The position numbers were made by a program, and so were the translations under genes. Below, piece by piece: positions 17,986 to 26,580 of a stretch of 40,000 nt of DNA; positions within the stretch are counted from its first letter, which is position 1, and every line of letters begins with the position of its first letter. The notes under the pieces were generated by a model, which did not search any database, was not told where the DNA came from, and was given only the letters and a program-made list of their open reading frames with translations. The DNA comes from Prorocentrum cordatum (taxonomy: Eukaryota; Sar; Dinophyceae; Prorocentrales; Prorocentraceae): assembly GCA_963575745.1 (NCBI GenBank), contig CAUYUJ010003880.1, positions 17,501 to 57,500 on the forward strand. Reading direction: 5' to 3'.

Positions 17986-18459
17986 GCGAGCTCCTATAGC
18001 GGGCGGCCCCATTCGTGGCAGAGCGCCGCCCTGAAGACAATTTCAGGCGCATGGCTGACCTCGGCGCGGCTGCGTGTGCAGGACGGCGTGCATCCATGTG
18101 AATTTCGGCGTCGCGAGCCCCCACTCGCCCCTGCTCTCGATGCCTTCTCTCACTACCTCCAGTGTGATGTTCTCTGGGGTTCGCCTGCCCCCGGGGCTCT
18201 CCTCCGCCATATTGCCTCAGAACTCGCACGGGCCTCAATGGGGCCCCGTTCGATGCAGAGCGTCGAGGCGATTGTGCTGGCTTGTCATATCTATAGCACT
18301 GCTCGTGTTCTCGCTCCGCCGCCCACTGATGAGGGGTGGGGCGGCCATCTTTACGAAATTCGGCGTGCTGCTGATGCTCCCGTCGACCTCACAAGGGCTC
18401 GGGGGCCCCCGTTGGTCTCTGCGGCGCCCGTGTGGAACCCCCAGGAGTACGAGCGATAA
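17985..18459 (+). pseudogene. LINE ORF2: C-terminal Cys/His region
   Basis: The frame reads LKTISGAWLTSARLRVQDGV, then a Cys/His stretch (HPCEF ... FSHYLQCDVLW), and ends YER with TAA at 18457-18459. Cys/His patterns of the form C..F/HYL.C..LW are common at the C-terminus of LINE ORF2 proteins and are thought to help bind element RNA. The stop codon lies 1-2 bases before the AT-rich tract, so the 3'UTR is essentially absent or made of that tract. Confidence 0.65.
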
Positions 18460-18612
18460 ATTATTATGTATATATATGTAGACCCATGTATTTTCATACG
18501 TAGGTATATGAATTTATGTGCGTATGACTATCCGTATATCTATATATATTCATATACATATGTATCTATGTATATATACATATATACATATATACACATG
18601 TGTATATTGTTC
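18460..18612 (+). repeat. TATA/TATG simple repeat (3' side of LINE-1 copy)
   Basis: AT-rich tract of TATATATG, CATATGTATC and (TATATACA)n. Its composition matches the tract at 12935-13243 on the other side of the element, so the element appears to split one microsatellite. A 3' tail copied from the element cannot be excluded. Confidence 0.8.
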
Positions 18613-18865
18613 GACTTCTCGCTGGAAGCTTCGACGCGACTTGCTCGACCCTGCAGCGTGCTCCGGCAGGCGCTTTCTCAGCGTTTGCCCAGAGGCCCTC
18701 CAGAAGGTCCTTTGAAAAATCTTTCCAGGGTTTTCCAGAGCCCCCTACCTAGGCTCTGCCCAGAAGGGTTCTTACTCTCTTTGCTTAAATGGCCGGGCAG
18801 TGGGAACCAGCCCGGTCGCGTCCCCCAGTATCCGCCACGCGGTTCCCTCAGTCACGTCCCCTTAG
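18613..18865. other. Short non-repetitive stretch, no gene seen
   Basis: Mixed sequence between the AT tract and the pentanucleotide array. Contains CCAGAGGCCCTCCAGAAGG and TTTCCAGGGTTTTCCAGAG words but no coding motif. Confidence 0.4.
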
Positions 18866-19612
18866 CTTAGCGTTGCTTATCTCATCTTAGCTTAGCCTAG
18901 CTTAGCTTAGCCTAGTTTAGCTTAACTTAGCCTAGCCGGGCTTAGCTTAGCTTAGCTTAGCTTAGCTTAGCTTAGCTTTGCGTAGCCTGGTTTAGCCCAG
19001 CTTAGCTCAGCCCAGCGAAGCTTAGCTCAGCTTAGCGCAGCATTATCATCGCATATCGCAACAAAGCATACCATAGCATACCATAACATAGCGCAGCATA
19101 GCATAGAGCCGCATTTCGTAACATCGCATGCCATAGTTTAGCATTGCATATCATAACGCAACATAGCATAGCATAACACAACATAGCTTATCTTAGCATA
19201 GCACAACGCAGCATAGCACAGCATAGCCTGGCATAGCATAGCATCGCGCAGCATATCATAGCATAACATAGCATAGCGCAACCTAGCATAGCATAGTATA
19301 GTGCATCATAGCATAGCACAGCATAGCATAGCATATCTTAGCGCGGTATATCATATCGTAGCCTAGCCTAGGATAGCACAACATAGCGCAGTATACCACA
19401 TAACAGCATATCATAATTCATAACAACAAAGCATAGCATAGCATAGCGCAGCATATCATAGCATAGCATAGCCTAACATAACACATCGCAGCCGAGCGTG
19501 CCCTAGCACAGCATAGCGTAGCATAGCGCTGCAAAGCGCAGCGTAGCAAATCATATCATATCAGAACATAGCGCAGCATCGCATAGCATAACATAGCGCA
19601 GCATATCATGAG
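18866..19612 (+). repeat. Degenerate pentanucleotide array (GCTTA, then GCATA)
   Basis: About 750 bp with a five-base rhythm. From 18866 to about 19035 the dominant unit is AGCTT/GCCTA (CTTAGCTTAGC). From about 19040 onward it becomes GCATA/GCACA/GCGCA (ATAGCATAGCAC). The change is abrupt. The rhythm has many substitutions and few indels, so the array is old. It is not the dinoflagellate/plant-type telomere repeat TTTAGGG. Confidence 0.85.
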
Positions 19613-20095
19613 GAGTTGCTGCTGCTGTACAATGTCGTAGGAACGTTCGGTGTAGCAAGTGTTGCACAGCCTTGCTCAATGCCAAGCCGTGCGGTGTAGA
19701 CCGGATACGGAGCATTCTCAAGCACAGCCGGTGAGCGAATGCGAAAACATGCGTGTGTGTGTCTGTGCGCAGACAACAAAAACAAACCCAAACAACAACA
19801 ACAACAACAACAACAACAAATGCACAGCGACCGCAACATCAAAAGCAAACGCAACGGCAAAGGCAAGGCAATGCAAAGCAACATCAAAACAATGCGAAAC
19901 TGTATATGTATATGTAGATTTAGGTGTAGGTGTAGATGTGGATGTAGGTGTATATGTAGATGTAGATGTAGGTGTATTTGTAAGTGTAGATGTAGATGTG
20001 AGTCTCGCTGTTGATGTTGATGTAGATGTAGCTGCAGGTGTAGATGTTAATGTAGGTGTCGGTGTAGATGTAGATGTTGGTTCCCTAGACGCTCC
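19613..20095 (+). repeat. CAA, GCAAA and TGTAGA simple repeats
   Basis: Mixed DNA at 19613-19780 gives way to (CAA)n at about 19783-19820, a degenerate GCAAA/GGCAA tract to about 19890, and a hexanucleotide TGTAGA/TGTAGG/TGTAGATG array at about 19905-20090. The hexanucleotide gives an open Val-Asp repeat frame that is an artefact. Confidence 0.8.
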
Positions 20096-20132
20096 AAGGG
20101 TCGCACTGGGATGCTTCCCTTCTGGCGCTTTG

Positions 20133-20520
20133 CTATCCCGCTTTTGGATCCCACAAGATCTTCGTGGCCTCGGCCCTCAAGTTAATTTCGGGACGTTCGA
20201 AAGGTGTGCGGAACGAGTGGGTATGATGCCCCAGAGCCGTCTCTTTACATTTTGAGCAGGACTCGCGGTCCGCGCCGCCGCCTGCCCAACAGCGGCCACG
20301 GTCGGTTTTGGACAACATTAGTTGGTGGGCATTGTGCCCATCTTTCCTGCACCCATCCCAGGCGTCCATAATACGGGCCGTCTTCACCGACATCGGCGCG
20401 CAAATTGCCCACGTATGCTCGCGCGTCAGCGCCGTCGTTCCCAATGTAGCGTGCCGCGCTAGCGGCACGCACAAGAGGCCCCAGAAGGTCGCCACGCCAT
20501 TTCGCGTGAGCTGAAAAAGA
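20133..20520 (-). pseudogene. Unclassified mobile-element coding relic, copy 1
   Basis: On the minus strand, one frame reads QLTRNGVATFWGLL ... ICAPMSVKTARIMDAWDG ... LMLSKTDRGRCWAGG ... ESCSKCKETALGHHTHS. The DNA at about 20236-20345 matches plus-strand DNA at about 30013-30130 (TGTTGTCC.AA.CC, GTGGCCG.TGTTGGGCAG), and weaker similarity continues to 20520 / 29850. The plus-strand copy lies directly downstream of a HUH-type replicase relic, so both may derive from one transposon family. The Cys-rich segment could be a zinc-binding end, but I do not recognise it. Confidence 0.4.
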
Positions 20521-20814
20521 CCCGCTTCTCGTCGTCGCCCGGCTGGCCGCAGGCCGAGAAGCAACCAGCAGCTCCTGCAGGCCAGTAAAGGCAGGTTGTT
20601 TTTCCTCTGACACCGACCTAAGCGTTGTATGCGGATGTTCGGGGGTGGACAGTTGCCCCACCCTGACACGTCGATACGTGAATGGTCCGTTGTCGGTTCT
20701 CGAGAGGGCGCCGCGGCCCGTATTCTCCAGGGTTGCGCCCGCCAGGTTTGGGCCCGAGGTCGTTGTCACTGAACCACGTTTTGGTCAAGAGGGCTCTGTC
20801 CATCCCCAAAACAC
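20521..20814. other. Intergenic, no gene recognised
   Basis: GC-rich mixed DNA. Frames on both strands are open for 150 codons or more but show no motif and no consistent composition. Confidence 0.4.
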
Positions 20815-20821
20815 TTTACAT

Positions 20822-21058
20822 CCCCCCCCCGCCCTCCCGCATTCGCTCGCCCATGCCCTCCGCCCGCCCCGCCGCCCGCCCCGCCCGCTCGCCCCCCCTC
20901 CCCATCGCCCCCCCGGGTCGGGCGCGCCCAGTCCCTCCCCTCTCCTCCTCCTCCTCCTCCTCCTCCTTCTCGTCCTTCGTCCTCCTCCTCCTCCTCTTGC
21001 TCTTGCTTCTCCTCCTCCTCCTCCTCGTCCTCTTCCTCCTCCTCCTCTGCTCCCCGAT
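20822..21058 (+). repeat. C-rich and CTC microsatellite
   Basis: C-runs with CCCG words up to 20935, then (CTC)n with interruptions to about 21055. On the minus strand it reads GGA/GAG and gives poly-Glu frames. Confidence 0.85.
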
Positions 21059-21074
21059 CGGGGCCAGGGCTTGG

Positions 21075-21255
21075 ATTCGGCGGCAAGCGAGGGGGGGACG
21101 TGAGAGGGAGAGGGCTCTTTCGGCAGGCGGCGTGGCTTCTCAAAAGGCCGCCGTCCTTCTGAGAGGTTTTCCGTGTCTTCGTAGAAGGCGTCGAACATTT
21201 CTCAGAAGGCCGGGGGGATTTCCAAGCATTTTGAGAAGGCCCGCCCCTTCTCGCT
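21075..21255 (+). repeat. Left inverted-repeat arm (~180-190 nt)
   Basis: Starts ATTCGGCGGCAAGCGAGGGG and ends near AGGCCCGCCCCTTC. The reverse complement of 21900-22072 starts ATTGGCGGCGAGCGAGGGG and ends AAGCCCGCCCCTTCCC. Between these ends both arms carry TTCTCAGAAGG / TTCTGAGAAG words and GGCCGGGGGGA.TTTCC in the same order. Confidence 0.65.
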
Positions 21256-21490
21256 TCCCCCCTGGGCTCGCCCCCGATTGATGCGTCGTGCCAGAGCGTG
21301 CCAGAACGCCCTCAGAGCCTTCTTGAGCGCTCCGGAACGGCCGCGGCGGCCCCTGCCCCTACATCACCCAGACCCGCCAGATCTCAGAGATCCCGACTTG
21401 CCCTGGGTCGATTCTGTCCGTATCTTGTCCTAGATTCCCCCCTGCTCATCTGCTCGGACTCTTTCTAGGCCTCCTAGATGAGGTCGGAGT

Positions 21491-21658
21491 AGATGGGGTC
21501 GAAGGATCGCGCCGCATCGCCGATGCACTGGCGATGCATCAGCGATGCGGCTCGATGTGGGGCCCAATCTTTTCCACGCCGACGTCGCCGATGCATCGCC
21601 GACGTCGCCAGTGCATGGCCGATGCATCGCCGATGCGGCGAGATCCTCCGACCCCATT
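21491..21658. repeat. Inner inverted repeat, 36-nt arms
   Basis: AGATGGGGTCGAAGGATC ... CGCCGCATCGCCGATGCA (21491-21526) pairs with 21623-21658 with only a few mismatches. The loop region is filled with GATGCATCGCC / GACGTCGCC words that are themselves nearly palindromic. Confidence 0.75.
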
Positions 21659-21899
21659 TGCTTGGACCCCGTCTGGAAGGCCTCTTCCCTTGGCCGAGGT
21701 CTCACGGGGCCCACCGGAGCCGCGGCGACCACTCCGTGTTGAAGAAGCTGACCGAGTGGTTCGAGCTCACGCTCCTCGCCAGAGCGGAGGAGGGCACGCA
21801 GAGGACCTCGCATGCCGCGCGCGCGACAAGATATGCCGTACGTTGGGGCACCCGTCGTGCTGCGGGGGGAGTCTGCCAGAGACATTGCAGCGCGGAAGT

Positions 21900-22072
21900 G
21901 GGAAGGGGCGGGCTTTCCGGAAGGCTCGGAAGTCCCCCGGCCCTCAGAAGTCTCTTCAGGCCTTCCCCGATGACACGAAGACTTCTCAGAAGGCGCGAGG
22001 GCTTCTGAGAAGCCCCGCGGCCCTCGCAGGAGGCTTCTCCTTCTCATGTCCCCCCCTCGCTCGCCGCCAATT
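21900..22072 (-). repeat. Right inverted-repeat arm
   Basis: Reverse-complement partner of 21075-21255. The outer end is the CGCTCGCCGCCAAT at 22058-22071. Confidence 0.65.
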
Positions 22073-22269
22073 ATTCCCTGCACCGTTGGGCTTCCTGCTT
22101 CGGGGTCTCCAGGCCACGCTGCCAGCTCGTGGTATATTCCCCTACTATCCAGGGGAGGGCATCTGGTCTCAACCAGCGACGGCAAGCCGTGAGTGCCACT
22201 CGCTACCACGATCGACGTGGCGCGGAGCAGCGGGAGAGAACCGCCACGGCAACCCAGGATGTCTCCTCG

Positions 22270-22660
22270 CCCTCCTGCTTTCCCTGCCGCCTGGCGCCAC
22301 GCAGCGCGCTCACGGCTGCCCCCAGCAGAGGCCCACCAGTACGGCCTGGCGTTCTTGCGCTTCCACTCGACGGCGATGTGCCGACGGAGACGCGCCTGGA
22401 CGCGCGCCAGCACCATGACGATGGCGATGGGTCGCACGCCGCCTAACCGCTTCTCAAGAAAGCCGATCTTGGTGGACAGCTCGAGCCACCGCGCGTCGCG
22501 TTCCACGGACGCCAGCACGTCGATGAACACCTCCAGCGCAGCGTCGCATAACTCGTCGAGCTGCCACGGCCTGACCGCGCAGAAGGAGACGCCGGAACCT
22601 TTCTTGAAGGTCCTGGGCACACGGCGAAGCTCGCCCACGGTGGGCCGAGGCGGCCGCTTA
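22270..22660 (-). pseudogene. LINE RT N-terminal region (fingers), truncated
   Basis: The minus frame reads RVPRTFKKGSGVSF, RPWQLDELCDAALEVFIDVL, ERDARWLELSTKIGFLEKR, then GGVRPIAIVMVL (22419-22445), RRHIAVEWKR and RPYWWASAGG (near 22335), with AAW after it. The K..GG.RPIA and PYWWA words fit RT motifs 1-2 of dinoflagellate LINEs. From about 22260 toward 22072 the frame loses resemblance, and motifs A to E (the aspartates) are absent. The same reading frame stays open artificially to 21430 through the inverted-repeat element. Confidence 0.65.
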
Positions 22661-23420
22661 CCGAGGTCTGCCGGCCACCGCGGCGTCGCCTGCTCGCAGG
22701 AGGTCCTCCACCAGTGGCCCTGCTCCTGCTCCAGCGCGCAGACCTCCTGGCCCGCGTCAGCAGGTGCGAACGGCCTGAGAGATGATGTGACCTCCTGGTC
22801 CTCCACCTTCTCCTCGACGGCGGGGCTCTCGTGCAGGCCCAGCGGAACCTTGGCGACAGCATGAAGACCACCCCCGCCACCGCCGGCCTGCCTGGCCACC
22901 CGGTCGGCGAAGCGCTTGGCCCGCTCGTCCATATCCTTGGTGGCGAGCCGCTGCGACTTCGCGTGGGCGGTCTTGGCCATGGCGCTCAACTGGTCGGTGG
23001 CCATCCGATGCAGCGGCAGGGCACTCAGAGCTTGCAGCCACATGCTGGCATCGGACGCCGCGCAAGGGGACGTCGCGCGACCGACGACAGGCGCAACGCG
23101 CACCGCGTCTCCCGTGGCAGCTTCCGTAACCAAAGTGGGCGCCTTCCCGAGCAGCCTGCGAACGCCTGGCAGGGCATGGCGACGCCGAAGGGCATCGTGA
23201 CCGCGCGCTCCAGCGAGCGCATCTCCGACGCGATGCGGCCAGGTCGCCTCCATGGACTCGCGTGGCCAGCGGGGAGACGGCGCACCCGGCGCTCCACAGG
23301 GTGAAATCCGCGTCCGCTGTGCTTCGCCCTGTCCTCCTCGACCTGGTGCACGTCGATCCACTCCTCCTCAGCCTGGCCCAGGAAGCGCTGCCGAGCAGTT
23401 GTAGGGAGGCGCTCGAACAA
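22660..23420 (-). pseudogene. LINE linker between endonuclease and RT, several frames
   Basis: Plausible coding passes between frames: FERLPTTARQRFLGQAEEEW and DVHQVEEDRAKHSG near 23420-23310, then in another frame ASMWLQALSALPLHRMATDQ, AKSQRLATKDMDERAKRFAD and HESPAVEEKVEDQEV at about 23060-22780. Balanced, acidic/helical composition distinguishes these from shadows. At least two phase changes are needed. No named domain is recognised. Confidence 0.45.
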
Positions 23421-24772
23421 CTAGCCGCACCTGAGCACTCGCCCTGCACGGAAGGGCACGCCTCGCCCTCGCCGAACGCGGCGACAAGCTCGCCGGCGAG
23501 GTCGCCGAGGCCGCCGGGCTCGCCGCCGAGGCCGCCAGGGGGGCCGCTGGGCGGCCCAGGAACCAGAGGTACAGAAGAATAGCTACGTACCTTTGGATTT
23601 GGCGCGCCGAGCGGGCCGCCGGGGGCCGCCCGGCGAGCCGCCGGGGCCGCCGGCGGGCTGCCCGAGGCCGCAATGGAGGCCGCCCGGGCCGCCAGGCGCG
23701 TCTCCTGGGGGCCAGCTGCAGTAACGACGCCGCGAACGCCGGCCAGGGCGCCGAGGCCGTCGGGTCTGCCGCCGAGGATCGCCGAGGCCCGATCCTCTCG
23801 AAACTCGGACGACGCCTTCGAGGCCGCGGGGCTCGAAGAGCTTCCCGCGGCCGCGCCTGACCTGCTCGAGCCGCCCACGCCCTGGAGTTGCTGCACCTCG
23901 CCAGCGGCCACCTCCCATGCTGCCGCAAAATCCTTGGCCCAGAACCCGTGAGTCCTCTCGACTGGGAACGGCTTCGGCAGCTCCAGGATGCGAATCCAAA
24001 GCCGGGCTTTATCCGCCTCGATGGTCAGCACACTTGGCCGATGCGGATGCACGGGCAACCCGCGCGCCACCTCGACGCCCGTCACGCGCAGGGAGTGCGC
24101 CAACATAACCATGTCGATGGAGCGCCCTGACTGCACGCATGTCGGCTGCAGCGCGTCGACGCACACCGCATCGAACCACTTTAGGATGCCGAACTCCGCC
24201 AGCTCGGCCTTGGTCACATTGAAGTCGCCGCCCACGACGTACGGCAGGCCGAACTCGCGCAGCCTGGACGCGAGGTCGCGCAGGGCCTCGTAGTGCGCCT
24301 GGTTCACCCCGACTCCCGACTTCAGGTAAACGTTGACGAGCACAACGCCACGCCGCACGATGCCTGAGTGGTGCATCATCAGGATCCGCCGCTCGCGCAG
24401 CACAGCGGGCCGCCCGCCCAGCATGGGCACGAGGCCGTCCTCGGCGCGTTCCATGGGGACGAGGCCCCCAGCAGCCAAGCCGCCTGCCTGCGACGGCTCC
24501 GCGGCGGCCGCCTTGGCCTTCCAACCGCACTTGCCCATGTCGCTCTCAGCGTCGGGCGACCTGGCCGCGCGCAATCGCGTCTCCTGCAACAACGCCACGT
24601 CGCAGCATATCACCTCGTCGATCAAGCCTTTGTCGATGTTGCTGATCGTGTTGATGTTCAGCGTGCAGATCCTCCACGCCCTCGCAGGGTTAACCCGCCG
24701 CCGCTTGGCCGCCACCGCGTCCGAGTGCTTGGCCAGCAGCGAGCGCAGAAGTCGTCGTTGAACGACTTCCAT
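23420..24772 (-). pseudogene. LINE ORF2: AP-type endonuclease plus low-complexity tail
   Basis: From the Met at 24772 the frame has ICTLNINTI (residues 35-43; the catalytic Asn class), VALLQETRL (59-67, Glu at 64), VVGGDFNV (179-186) and GRSIDMVM (216-223). The final S-D-H motif appears weakened to HPHRPSVL. This matches the exonuclease/endonuclease/phosphatase fold in order and spacing and would nick target DNA. After residue ~260 comes a Ser/Ala/Gly/Pro-rich segment of about 170 residues (GPPSGPPGGLGGEPGG and similar) that probably links to the RT. The frame goes out of phase near 23420. The start may be internal, because coding-like sequence (SELWKSFNDDF) precedes it in another frame. Confidence 0.8.
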
Positions 24773-24774
24773 AA

Positions 24775-25042
24775 CTCAGACTCGTATTGCAGCAGAGAGT
24801 CGACCTCCATGCCGTCAGCGCCCTGCGCGCCGCCAGCAGCAGTGGCCTCAGCACCGGCGCCGCGATGGCCTGCGGGAGCGCCCGCTCCAGGTGCCGCCGC
24901 CGCCGGAGGAGCGGCCGCAGGCCGCTTCGCAGCCGCCGCGTCCGCGGCGATCTTGCTCAGGAGCTGCTGTAGCGGCGCCGCAGCCCCCCCGAGGTCCGCC
25001 CCGTGCAGCTCCGAAGCAACAGAGTTCGTGAGCGTGACGTAA
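24775..25042 (-). pseudogene. LINE linker: Ala/Gly-rich segment upstream of endonuclease
   Basis: Minus-strand frame with NNYVTLTNSVASELHGADLG, PLQQLLSKIAADAAAAKRPA, an Ala/Pro/Gly-rich run, and MEVDSLLQYESELWKSFNDD. It lies between the ORF1 stop and the endonuclease frame and joins both by phase changes. It could be the C-terminus of ORF1 or the N-terminus of ORF2. Confidence 0.45.
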
Positions 25043-25741
25043 TTATTTCGCCAGGCTGCCGACCGGCGAGGGCGGTGGAGGCTTCGGTTCCTCGGCCTCC
25101 TCAGCCTCCTCAGCAGCAAGCGCCGCCTTGGCCTTGGCGACAGCCTCGTCGAACTCCATGCGGAGCTTGCGCACGCGCTGCTGCTGCTCACCAACCGCCA
25201 GCAGCGCCTGCTCGGCGGCCGCGCGGCGTTTGAACAGCAGGTCCGTAGCCTTGTCCAGCTGCGCGGCCCTCTCGTCGGCGTGCACCTTGACAGCCTTGAC
25301 CACCTTCACCGTCGACAGCTGGCCCAGGGCGCTCTTCGCCAGGAAACGCTGCTGGCGGAGCGCCTGCCGATCGGACGGGTCCAGCAACGCGGCAACGCTG
25401 TCGAACATGCCGTCCTCCATGGCCAGGTCGTGCAACCGCTGCTCGTCGCCCAGCTTGGGTTTGGGCTGCGTCTGCCCGGCGGTGCCACCTCCACCAGGAC
25501 GGCCACGGGGAGGCTTGCCCTTAGCCACGCCCGCGGCTCCTGGCACAGCGCCAGGAGAAAGGACAGCACGGCCAGCCAGCTGCCACGGCGGCGTCGGCTG
25601 GCGTCACGCGGGGTTGCAGCCCACACAGCTCGACTGGCGGCAGCGAGGACTGTTCCCGAAGTTGTAGTACCCGCGCGTGCTACGGTGCCACCGATCTCCA
25701 CCAGCGCAGCTGCCGCCTTGCCCCACACTGCCACGGCCCAT
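25043..25741 (-). pseudogene. LINE ORF1 with Cys-rich motif and coiled coil, one in-frame stop
   Basis: From the ATG at 25741 the frame reads MGRGSVGQGGSCAGGDRWHR, then YYNFGNSPRCRQSSCVGCNP, a Cys-rich segment that could bind zinc, then a TGA at 25604-25606. The same phase continues as GRAVLSPGAVPGAAGVAKG, PKLGDEQRLHDLAMEDGMFD and a long charged helix (ADERAAQLDKATDLLFKRR ... RVRKLRMEFDEAVAKAK) that looks like a coiled coil, ending SLAK with TAA at 25043-25045. The open phase actually extends upstream into the SL (TTG GCT CAA ...), so the leader provides nearly all of the 5'UTR. ORF1 proteins bind element RNA. The stop may be real decay or an error. Confidence 0.6.
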
Positions 25742-25836
25742 CGCGGAATGACAGGGGGAGCGCTCCGATTGAAGATTTTGCACGGACTCGTGCAATCCTT
25801 TCTGCTTTGAGGCTGAACAGCCCCCCAGGAAAGCAT

Positions 25837-25858
25837 CTTGAGCCAAAATGGCTACGGA
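25837..25858 (-). other. Perfect genomic spliced leader at LINE 5' end (22/22)
   Basis: The plus strand reads CTTGAGCCAAAATGGCTACG from 25837, continuing GA. Its reverse complement matches all 22 SL positions. It is followed on the minus strand by ATGCTTTCC and not by a GT donor, which excludes an SL RNA gene. It forms the exact boundary between the LINE and the GGA array. Confidence 0.9.
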
Positions 25859-26580
25859 GAGGAGGAGGAGGTTGAGGAGAAGGAGGAGGAGGAGGAGGAG
25901 GAGGACGAGGAGGAGGAGGAGGAGGATGACGAGGACGAGGACGAGGAGGAGTGGAGGACGAGGAGGAGGAGGAGGAGGAGGAGGAGGAGGAGGAGGAGGA
26001 GGATGAGGGGTGGAGGAGGAGAAGGAGGAGGAGGAGGAGAAGGAGGAGGAGGAGGAGGCTGAGGCGGAGGAGGAAAAGGACGAAGAGGAGGAGAAGGAGG
26101 AGGAGGAGGCAGAGGCGGAGGCGGAGGAGGAGGAGGAGGAGGAGGAGGAGGAGGAGAAGGAGGAGGATGAGGAGGAGGAGGAGGGGGTGGAGGAGGAGGA
26201 GGAGGAGGAGGAGGAGGAGGAGGAGGAGGAGGAGGAGGAGGAGGAGTTGGAGGAGGAGGATGTTGAGGATGCTGAGGAGGAGGCGGAGGAGGAGTGGAAG
26301 GGGAAGGAGGGCTTGGGGGGAGGAGGGTGAGGTGAAGGAGGATGATGGTGGTGATGAGGAGGAAGAGGAGGAGGAGGAGGAGGGAGGAGGAGGAGGAGGA
26401 GGAGGAGCTGGAGGAGGAGGAGTAGGAGGAGGAGGAGGAGGTCGAGGAGGAGGAGGAGGAGGAGGAAGAGGAGGAGGAGGAGGAGGAGGAGGAGGAGGAA
26501 GAGGGGGAGGAGGAGGAGGAGGAGGAGGAGGAGGAGGAGGAGGAGGAGGGGGAGGAGGAGGAAGAGGAGGAGAGAGAGGG
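25859..26580 (+). repeat. GGA/GAG purine microsatellite, ~720 bp
   Basis: Nearly uninterrupted purine strand of GGAGGA with occasional GAAGAG, GATGAG and GCGGAG changes. It gives poly-Glu, poly-Gly and poly-Arg frames on plus and poly-Pro and poly-Ser on minus, all artefacts. Mirror-symmetric purine tracts of this length can form triplex DNA. Confidence 0.95.

Larger units (their letters stand above)
13244..18460 (+). mobile_element. LINE-type (non-LTR) retrotransposon, plus strand, frame-broken
   Basis: A 5.2-kb unit bounded by AT-rich microsatellite on both sides. Order: SL relic, ORF1 with coiled coil and a second domain, ORF2 with APE-type endonuclease, reverse transcriptase and a C-terminal Cys/His region. 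This is the standard order of ORF1/ORF2 LINEs. All parts are present, so it is full-length, but at least six phase changes interrupt it. No long terminal repeats are seen, and the 3' end passes straight into TATA-rich repeat without a clear poly(A). Confidence 0.85.
21075..22072. mobile_element. Possible foldback / TIR element of ~1 kb
   Basis: Two long imperfect inverted arms (21075-21255 and 21900-22072) enclose about 640 bp. That interior holds a second, tighter inverted repeat (21491-21526 against 21623-21658) and short GATGCATCGCCGA repeats, and no transposase is recognisable. The right end coincides with the point where the minus-strand LINE loses its RT reading frame. This looks like a non-autonomous DNA element or foldback element that interrupted the LINE. 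Target-site duplications are not visible by eye. Confidence 0.5.
22073..25858 (-). mobile_element. Second LINE-type retrotransposon, minus strand, 3'-truncated
   Basis: Reading on the minus strand from 25858: perfect SL, ORF1 with Cys-rich and coiled-coil segments, endonuclease, Ala/Gly/Pro-rich spacer, and the N-terminal part of an RT. The RT catalytic core is missing, because the sequence meets the inverted-repeat element at 22072. The 5' end abuts the GGA array at 25859. The protein sequence differs from the 13.2-kb element (different EN spacing, different pre-RT), so this is a separate family. Confidence 0.8.

Noticed and set aside
18866-19612. Telomeric or interstitial telomere repeat
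   Set aside because: The unit is five bases (GCTTA/GCATA) and not TTTAGGG. No G-rich strand is present.
21430-22070. C-terminal 200 residues of the minus-strand RT frame as a real protein domain
   Set aside because: This part translates the inverted-repeat element and GATGCATCGCC repeats. No RT motif occurs in it.
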